This document shows, one piece after another, positions 11,398 to 16,114 of a DNA stretch of 16,114 nt (within the stretch, counting starts at the first letter, position 1; every line of letters starts with the position of its first letter). The translations under genes and the position numbers were made by a program. Location: assembly GCA_023398855.1 (NCBI GenBank), contig JAEWRS010000064.1:1-16114 (forward strand), written 5' to 3'. The DNA is from Bacillota bacterium (GTDB lineage Bacteria; Bacillota; Clostridia; Lachnospirales; Lachnospiraceae). Under the pieces are notes generated by a model. That model did not search any database. It saw only the letters and a program-made list of their open reading frames with translations, and was not told where the DNA came from.

Positions 11398-13611
11398 ATG
11401 GATAGTACATACGACCTCATGGAGGTCCTAAATCATATAGACCCCTCAGAGCTTGACTACCAGGGTTGGGTAAACGTCGGCATGGCTTTGCAGCATGAAG
11501 GGTATACCGCTGATGTATGGGACCGCTGGAGCATGAATGACCGGCGTTATCACGCAGGGGAATGTGAAAAGAAATGGCGGGGCTTCCACGGGGCCGGTAC
11601 TCCGGTGACAGGTGGGACCATTGTCCAATACGCCAGGGATCAGGGGTGGACACCTCCCTATGATCCCGGCACTGCCCTTGACTGGAACGACCCTATTTCC
11701 GTTGAAGGTGTTGTTGTTGATAAGAATTGGGTGGAGGGCCGTGAAGTTATTGAACCGAAGCAATGGGATCCTGCCAGGGAGCTTATTAAGTACCTGGAGG
11801 CTCTCTTCGAAGCAGGGGAAAATGTCGGCTATGTAGTAAGGAGCTGGAAAAAGGAAGAAGAAAACAAATGGGTACCAGCTGACAGTGGAACTTGTGACAG
11901 AACCGCAGGGCAGCTTGTTGAACTCTTGTCACAGTGCAATGGGGATATAGGCAGTGTGCTGGGGGACTATGACCCGGAGGGTGGCGCCTGGATCCGATTT
12001 AACCCCATGGATGGAAAAGGGGCTAAAAACGAAAATGTAACTGACTTTAAATATGCTTTAGTGGAATCGGATTCCATGGAGATTGAAAAGCAGCACGCCA
12101 TTATTAGGGAATTGGAATTACCGGTTGCCTGTCTGGTACACAGCGGCGGAAAGAGTCTCCACGCTATTGTAAGGGTTGACGCCGCAGATTATGGGGAGTA
12201 CAGGAAGCGGGTGGATTATCTCTACGATATCTGCAAAAAGAACGGGCTTGCGATCGATCAGCAGAACCGAAACCCCTCCAGACTCTCCAGAATGCCGGGC
12301 ATTATGCGGGGTGATAAGAAGCAGTTTATTGTTGATGCCAACATAGGAAAAGAGAGCTGGACGGAGTGGAAAGAATGGATTGAGTCCATCAATGATGATC
12401 TACCGGATCCGGAAAGCTTAGACGATGTATGGGAAAACCTCCCGGAGTTGGCACCGACCCTGATAGACGGTTTGTTACGGCAAGGGCATAAGATGCTGAT
12501 TGCTGGCCCCTCCAAGGCCGGGAAATCGTTTCTACAGATTGAAATGTGTATTGCCATAGCTGAAGGAAAACAGTGGCTTAACTGGGCTTGTACGAAGGGG
12601 AAGATCATGTATGTAAACTTAGAGCTTGACCGGGCCAGCTGCCTTCATCGATTTAAGGATGTATATCAGGCGCTTGGGTGGCAGCCAAAGAACCTTAAAA
12701 ACATAGATATCTGGAACCTGCGAGGCAAGTCCCGACCCATGGACAAGCTGGCCCCCATGTTAATCCGCAGGGCTGCGAAAAAGAATTACATAGCCATTAT
12801 CATTGACCCCATCTACAAGGTTATTACTGGTGATGAAAACAGCGCTGACCAGATGTCTAATTTCTGTAACCAGTTTGACAAGGTGTGCACGGAACTTGGC
12901 GTAGCGGTGATCTACTGCCATCATCACAGCAAGGGAAGCCAGGGCGGAAAGAAGTCCATGGACCGGGCCAGCGGATCAGGAGTATTTGCCAGGGATCCGG
13001 ATGCCCTTATTGATTTAATTGAGCTGGAAACAACAGATGAGCTGATGAAGCAACAGGAGAACCGGGCAGTCTGTGATACCTGCAGGCAATACCTTGATGC
13101 ACACTTTAAATGGGAAGATGATCTGTCGCAAGATGATTTATGCAGTAGCTTCCAGATGCTCGCTTATTGCAAAGACAAGCTTGACAAGTGGCAAATGGAG
13201 GCCCTGGAACGCAATATCGAAGCAGCCAAAGCCAGTGTAAAAGGAATGACGGCATGGCGTATTGAAGGGACGCTCAGAGAGTTTTCTAAGTTTGAACCGC
13301 AAAACCTCTGGTTTAATTATCCGGTTCATGTGGTGGATCAGTCCGGAGTGTTGGGAGATATTCAGCCAGAAGCAGACACTCCTTCATGGAAGAAAAACTT
13401 CAGTAAGAAGAAGACTCCCGAAGAATCCAAAAAGGAGCGCAAAGAGAATTTGGAAACTCAGTATGAATCCTTGAAAAGTTTTAATGAAGATGGAAAGGTA
13501 ACGATTAAAGATCTTGCAGAGGGCATGGGTACGACCGAAAAAACAGTCCGGAATCGCATCAAAGAGCATGGTGGCTTCTGGATTGATGAGGGTTTTGTAG
13601 GTAAGAAGTAA
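11398..13611 (+). CDS. Fused PriCT_2 / AEP primase / RecA-fold helicase replication protein
   Basis: A 737-residue replication protein. Residues 5-85 fit PriCT_2 (LMEVLNHIDPSELDYQGW). Residues about 125-330 fit a RepB-like archaeo-eukaryotic primase: motif I YALVESD (E223, D225), motif II SLH (S253, H255) after HSGGK, and motif III LAID (D287), then NPSRLSRMPG. Residues 365-545 are an AAA_25/RepA-type RecA fold with Walker A GPSKAGKS (370-377), Walker B AIIIDP (466-471) and a histidine sensor HHHSKG (508-513). The C-terminus (about 690-737) is a helix-turn-helix (IKDLAEGMGTTEKTVRNRI). One polypeptide thus combines priming, helicase and possible origin binding. AAGGAGA precedes the ATG. The repeat-rich, gene-free region immediately downstream is a candidate target. 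Confidence 0.88.
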   Translation: MDSTYDLMEVLNHIDPSELDYQGWVNVGMALQHEGYTADVWDRWSMNDRRYHAGECEKKWRGFHGAGTPVTGGTIVQYARDQGWTPPYDPGTALDWNDPISVEGVVVDKNWVEGREVIEPKQWDPARELIKYLEALFEAGENVGYVVRSWKKEEENKWVPADSGTCDRTAGQLVELLSQCNGDIGSVLGDYDPEGGAWIRFNPMDGKGAKNENVTDFKYALVESDSMEIEKQHAIIRELELPVACLVHSGGKSLHAIVRVDAADYGEYRKRVDYLYDICKKNGLAIDQQNRNPSRLSRMPGIMRGDKKQFIVDANIGKESWTEWKEWIESINDDLPDPESLDDVWENLPELAPTLIDGLLRQGHKMLIAGPSKAGKSFLQIEMCIAIAEGKQWLNWACTKGKIMYVNLELDRASCLHRFKDVYQALGWQPKNLKNIDIWNLRGKSRPMDKLAPMLIRRAAKKNYIAIIIDPIYKVITGDENSADQMSNFCNQFDKVCTELGVAVIYCHHHSKGSQGGKKSMDRASGSGVFARDPDALIDLIELETTDELMKQQENRAVCDTCRQYLDAHFKWEDDLSQDDLCSSFQMLAYCKDKLDKWQMEALERNIEAAKASVKGMTAWRIEGTLREFSKFEPQNLWFNYPVHVVDQSGVLGDIQPEADTPSWKKNFSKKKTPEESKKERKENLETQYESLKSFNEDGKVTIKDLAEGMGTTEKTVRNRIKEHGGFWIDEGFVGKK

Positions 13612-13662
13612 AGGGAAAAAGTCGAAGGGGAGCAGTTTCCCTTATTGTGAAATAGTCGAATG

Positions 13663-13763
13663 ATTTCCTTTCCCTTTAAAAATGAAAAAGTCGAGAAATA
13701 CCGAGAATTTCACTCACAGGGAAAAAGTCGGGAAAACACCGAGTTTTTCTAGGGAAAGGAAAT
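13663..13763. repeat. 13-bp perfect inverted repeat bracketing GAAAAAGTCG repeats
   Basis: ATTTCCTTTCCCT (13663-13675) and AGGGAAAGGAAAT (13751-13763) are exact reverse complements 75 bp apart. The interval holds two GAAAAAGTCG copies and their CCGAG partners. Confidence 0.75.
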
Positions 13764-13806
13764 GCTATATATACTCCGTATATATATAAGACTATTTTCC
13801 CTGACG

Positions 13807-13872
13807 GTCAAAGGGGGAAAGAAAGGTGGGCTTAAGCGCTGCCCACCCTCCTTCCTTCCCCTGTCCTTTGAC
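13807..13872. repeat. Long imperfect hairpin upstream of rusA
   Basis: GTCAAAGG (13807-13814) pairs with CCTTTGAC (13865-13872) and GGTGGGC (13825-13831) with GCCCACC (13841-13847) around the loop TTAAGCGCT. Purine-rich and pyrimidine-rich strands between them pair imperfectly. No T-run follows, so it is not a standard terminator. Confidence 0.6.
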
Positions 13873-13897
13873 AAATAAAAAATTTCACAAGAATAAT
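13868..13897 (+). promoter_or_regulatory. Rightward promoter before rusA
   Basis: Perfect TTGACA (13868-13873), 18-bp spacer, AATAAT (13892-13897, 5 of 6), about 25-30 bp before the ribosome binding site of the RusA gene. The -35 box lies in the distal arm of the long hairpin. Confidence 0.55.
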
Positions 13898-13930
13898 TTT
13901 GTACGTTAAAAGTTTAGAGAGGTAAAGTGA

Positions 13931-14329
13931 ATGGTATCTGAATTTTTTATGCCAATGAAAAAGGTCCCCACCGTAACCCATCAGGAAAAGCAAGTACATG
14001 TAGTAAATGGGAAGCCAGTCTTTTATGAACCGGAAGAACTGAAAGCAGCCAGGGCGAAACTACAGGCACACCTGGGACAGTATGCTCCAGCTGAGAAATA
14101 TGATGGTCCGGTAAGGTTAGTAACAAAGTGGTGCTTCCTTACCATTGGCAAGCATAAGAACGGCGAGTATAAGACTAGCAAACCAGATACGGACAATCTG
14201 GTCAAATTGCTTAAGGACGTTATGACAGAGCTGCACTTCTGGAAAGATGATGCTCAGGTGGCGTCTGAGATAACTGAAAAGTTCTGGTCAGATCTTCCTG
14301 GTATTTATGTGAAAGTGGAAAGCCTATGA
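13931..14329 (+). CDS. rusA: RusA-family Holliday junction resolvase
   Basis: A 132-residue endonuclease that cuts four-way DNA junctions formed during recombination and replication. The catalytic acidic cluster is visible: KPDTDN (D86, D88), K92, D96, and FWKDDAQV (D106/D107) at the family's spacing. Length matches the usual 120-140 residues, with a somewhat long N-terminus containing HVVNGKPVFYEP. AGAGAGGTAAAGTGA precedes the ATG. It overlaps the next gene by 4 bp (ATGA). It would resolve the products of the Sak4-like, SMC-like and helicase proteins encoded upstream. Confidence 0.93.
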   Translation: MVSEFFMPMKKVPTVTHQEKQVHVVNGKPVFYEPEELKAARAKLQAHLGQYAPAEKYDGPVRLVTKWCFLTIGKHKNGEYKTSKPDTDNLVKLLKDVMTELHFWKDDAQVASEITEKFWSDLPGIYVKVESL

Positions 14330-14541
14330 CGGATCAGGAAGTACAGAAAGGTTTTGAAGAGGTTTATAACAAGTTCTGGCTCAATTACCGTGGAAAGGTT
14401 CCTCCGAAACATTCAGACGAATGGGAGCGGATGAATACATGGGCAGTGGTTCTCATGAAGAAGTATCCCTTCATGGAACAGGTGATCGCTGAAATGATAG
14501 CTGAGTTGGGGCAGAGAATGTGGAGAAGAGAAAAAAGTTGA
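14326..14541 (+). CDS. Small phage protein of unknown function
   Basis: A 71-residue, charged, mostly helical protein with several tryptophans (for example FWLNYRGKVPPKHSDEWERM and a C-terminal RMWRREKS). No domain recognised. It starts within the ATGA overlap with rusA, so it is translated by coupling and probably belongs to the same functional unit. Its stop codon overlaps the first base of a hairpin that leads into the next gene. Confidence 0.72.
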   Translation: MTDQEVQKGFEEVYNKFWLNYRGKVPPKHSDEWERMNTWAVVLMKKYPFMEQVIAEMIAELGQRMWRREKS

Positions 14542-14585
14542 AAGGAGCCGACCTCCGGCCGGAGTAATGCTATAGCGGGTCCTTT
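14541..14585 (+). promoter_or_regulatory. Hairpin masking the Shine-Dalgarno before the PAPS-reductase-like gene
   Basis: AAAGGAGCCG (14541-14550) pairs with CGGGTCCTTT (14576-14585) at 9 of 10 positions, so the only good Shine-Dalgarno nearby (AAAGGAG) is inside a stem. A 12-bp perfect palindrome CTCCGGCCGGAG (14553-14564) sits within the loop. The start codon at 14592 is 6 nt after the stem. Its SD-to-ATG distance in linear RNA, over 40 nt, is too long for normal initiation. Confidence 0.55.
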
Positions 14586-14591
14586 TATGAA

Positions 14592-15674
14592 ATGTCAGAG
14601 CAAAAAGATTATATTAAAAAATTCGTTGCAATGCAGCGCCTACCTTATGAGGTGAAAGTGAGACGGGCGGAACAAAGGGCGAAGGAATTCTATGATGAGA
14701 TTGTAAATGAGCGTGGTTTGAACGTACATGTCTCAGTGGGCGGTTTGGATAGTATTACTCTTAAATATTTTCTTGATTCAATCGGCTTAGATGTTCCTGC
14801 TATTGGAGTTACTGCGGTAGAACATTCCAGCATTCGAAAGATACATAAGCAGATGGGAGTAAGACCGATCTATCCGGATATGGCGAAACATAAGGTGCTG
14901 CAGGAACTTGGTTTCCCTGTTATAAGCAAAGCCAAGGCTCATAAAATAAACCTGCTGCAGATTAAGGATAGTGAGAAACAGACTTTTATTCATGCGATCA
15001 TGACAGGGGATATGGGAGAACAAGGAAAATGGCAGCACTCAAAGAAAATCAAACTTCCGGATAAGTGGATTAAGTTATTTGGAGGCAATTATCAAAACCA
15101 TCGACCTGATCTGTGCTGCAAGTGTGCAATTTTCAAAGTATCAGCGGACTGTTGTAAGCACATGAAAGAGGATCCATGTGATCGGTGGGCGAAAGAGCAT
15201 AACAGCTTCCCATACCTTGGCCTGATGGCTTCCGAAGGAGGTCAAAGGGAGTTTGCGCTTATGAAGAATGGCTGCAATTACTACGGAAAAGAGGTCACTC
15301 GGTCGGCTCCTTTTGCTCCATTTATGCGTCAGGATATTCTACAGCTGGCACTTGATTTGAAAGCTCCAGTCCCCGGAGCCTATGGAGAAATCAGAAGAAA
15401 ACCTGATGGAATCTTATATACTACTAAGGCCCAGAGGACAGGATGCGATATATGCGGCTTTGGTATTCATCTTGAAAAAAGGCCTCATCGGTTTGATCGG
15501 CTGAGAGAAGATAATCCGAAAGCGTGGCATTTCTGGATGTACGAGTGCTGTGTTGATGAAATAACCGGTGAAAAGTATGGTTGGGGAAGAGCCCTCGATT
15601 ATATCGGGGTGGCTTGGGAAGATTATCCAGCAGTGCAGATGTCTATTTATGATTTTCAAGAGTACCTGCCATAA
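14592..15674 (+). CDS. PAPS-reductase-like (PP-loop / adenine nucleotide alpha-hydrolase) protein
   Basis: A 360-residue protein related to phage 'phosphoadenosine phosphosulfate reductase' proteins. The PP-loop is VGGLDS (49-54), a variant of SGGKDS with S to V and K to L, after a beta strand NVHVSV. Many cysteines follow: C175, C176, C178, C187, C188, C196, C228, C285-x2-C288 (RTGCDICGF) and C319-C320. They suggest a metal or Fe-S site as in PP-loop sulfurtransferases. Genuine sulfate assimilation is unlikely on a phage; adenylation-based modification of DNA, RNA or a metabolite is more plausible but unproven. The initiation region is unusual (hairpin 14541-14585) and a similar hairpin follows the gene, so it may be a separately acquired cassette. 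Confidence 0.78.
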   Translation: MSEQKDYIKKFVAMQRLPYEVKVRRAEQRAKEFYDEIVNERGLNVHVSVGGLDSITLKYFLDSIGLDVPAIGVTAVEHSSIRKIHKQMGVRPIYPDMAKHKVLQELGFPVISKAKAHKINLLQIKDSEKQTFIHAIMTGDMGEQGKWQHSKKIKLPDKWIKLFGGNYQNHRPDLCCKCAIFKVSADCCKHMKEDPCDRWAKEHNSFPYLGLMASEGGQREFALMKNGCNYYGKEVTRSAPFAPFMRQDILQLALDLKAPVPGAYGEIRRKPDGILYTTKAQRTGCDICGFGIHLEKRPHRFDRLREDNPKAWHFWMYECCVDEITGEKYGWGRALDYIGVAWEDYPAVQMSIYDFQEYLP

Positions 15675-15683
15675 AAAGGGAGG

Positions 15684-15713
15684 AGCCGGTAAGATCAGGG
15701 GATCCTGCCGGCT
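15684..15713 (+). repeat. GC-rich hairpin after the PAPS-reductase-like gene
   Basis: AGCCGG (15684-15689) pairs with CCGGCT (15708-15713); inside, GATC (15693-15696) pairs with GATC (15701-15704) around AGGG, separated by a 3x3 internal loop. No T-run follows directly, so it is not a clear terminator. Like the hairpin before the gene, it begins in GGAGCCG and is followed by TATGAAA. That ATG (15716) opens an 11-codon ORF ending at 15751, which is too short to call. Confidence 0.6.
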
Positions 15714-15824
15714 GTATGAAAAAGTTTTATTATAAAGGATATTACCTGTAACAATTATTAATATACTCATTGGCTGTGTAGAAAAGTTGTGGAAGATGTG
15801 AAAAGTTTGTGAAAGGAGAAATTA

Positions 15825-16114
15825 GTGTCAGAACAGAATGAAATGTTAGAGATCGTCACTCCCATGATGGAGTATGTGTGTGACAAGCTGTGCATATATC
15901 CAGTGAAGTGCAATGAGAGCGGAGGGCTGGATAATATCTGTACTGGTTGCCAAATGGACAAGTATACGAACGATATTCTCAATCAGTATAAGATAAACAA
16001 TTTTGAGAAAGGTCAGTGTGCGCATTTACTGAAAGAGCTGGCAATGGAACGGGCAAGGCGTGAAAACATGGTGGCTGACTGGAAGTGGCATTTAACACAG
16101 AGGTTTAGCCTGGT
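15825..16114 (+). CDS. Cys-rich phage protein of unknown function (3' truncated by window)
   Basis: The frame is open from GTG 15825 to the window end (96 complete codons, no stop). AAAGGAG (15812-15818) is 6 nt before the GTG, a strong start signal. Five cysteines cluster at C-x3-C-x5-C-x9-C-x2-C (CDKLC, YPVKC and CTGC), suggesting a small metal-binding module, followed by a helical, charged segment (LLKELAMERARRENMV). Proteins beginning this way recur in Clostridia prophages, from memory, without known function. Upstream, 15775-15811 has two imperfect copies of GAAAAGTTTGTG about 23 bp apart. Confidence 0.7.
   Translation, partial: MSEQNEMLEIVTPMMEYVCDKLCIYPVKCNESGGLDNICTGCQMDKYTNDILNQYKINNFEKGQCAHLLKELAMERARRENMVADWKWHLTQRFSL

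Larger units (their letters stand above)
13612..13930. other. Repeat-rich 319-bp non-coding region, candidate origin or control region
   Basis: No ORF of note. GAAAAAGTCG-type repeats are at 13615-13624, 13684-13693 and 13721-13730, with a relative, AAATAGTCGAA, at 13650-13660. Two of them are followed after a short A-rich spacer by CCGAG and a T-rich tail; at 13721-13749 this makes 11-bp arms with one mismatch. ATTTCCTTTCCCT (13663-13675) has an exact inverted copy at 13751-13763. TATATATAC (13766-13774) and GTATATATA (13778-13786) form an AT-rich palindrome. A long imperfect stem spans 13807-13872. The region follows the primase-helicase gene and contains a rightward promoter at its end. 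An origin is inferred from position and repeats only. Confidence 0.55.

Noticed and set aside
13612..13930. CRISPR array
   Set aside because: Repeats are short, unevenly spaced, partly inverted and of differing sequence; no regular repeat-spacer pattern and no cas genes.
15716..15751. 11-codon ORF after the PAPS-reductase-like gene
   Set aside because: Too short to support; its ATG could be chance, though it resembles the start context before the PAPS-reductase-like gene.
15775..15811. DnaA-box-like TGTGGAA and near-repeats of GAAAAGTTTGTG
   Set aside because: Match to the DnaA box is partial and there are only two imperfect copies; not enough to call an origin.

Overview
The window is the left end of an integrated temperate phage (or phage-like element) in the chromosome of a low- to mid-GC Firmicute, most likely a Clostridia/Lachnospiraceae member. 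Strong AGGAGG-type ribosome binding sites, sigma-A-type promoters and the protein families all fit; the genus is inference. Only positions 1 to about 1130 look like host chromosome: the tail of an amino-acid ABC transporter permease and its complete ATPase. The host operon's terminator hairpin is shared with the 3' end of the phage integrase, so the left attachment junction should lie near 1103-1165. No right junction is in the window.

From 1146 to 5061 the leftward lysogeny/cargo arm carries a tyrosine integrase, an AbiF/AbiD-family HEPN protein with an unusual Ada-like zinc-binding tail, a bacterial PH-domain protein, an ImmA/IrrE-type protein and an XRE repressor. Two non-coding RNA candidates stand out. 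One is a short leader RNA with its own strong promoter and terminator directly upstream of the AbiF-like gene, which looks like an AbiF-ncRNA toxin-antitoxin or defence unit. The other is an orphan rightward RNA of about 84 nt between integrase and AbiF, with a near-consensus promoter and a terminator but no convincing ORF.

The switch at 5062-5301 separates the leftward repressor from a rightward Cro-like paralogue. It holds at least five copies of a TGAAAA-TTTTCA-type operator and overlapping face-to-face promoters. Rightward early genes follow: small regulators (a Cys-rich mini-protein, an excisionase-like HTH protein, a one-helix membrane protein, a DUF551 protein), with one small leftward gene embedded at 5731-5934.

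From 6930 to 14541 there is a recombination and replication module: a Rad50/RecF-like coiled-coil ATPase, a Sak4-like AAA_24 ATPase, a DUF669 putative ssDNA-binding protein, an SF2 DEAH helicase, a large fused PriCT_2 / archaeo-eukaryotic primase / RecA-fold helicase protein, and a RusA Holliday-junction resolvase. The 319-bp gene-free stretch between primase-helicase and rusA is dense with iterated and inverted repeats and is the best candidate for an origin or a control region. A PAPS-reductase-like gene flanked by two similar GC-rich hairpins, and a truncated Cys-rich gene, close the window.
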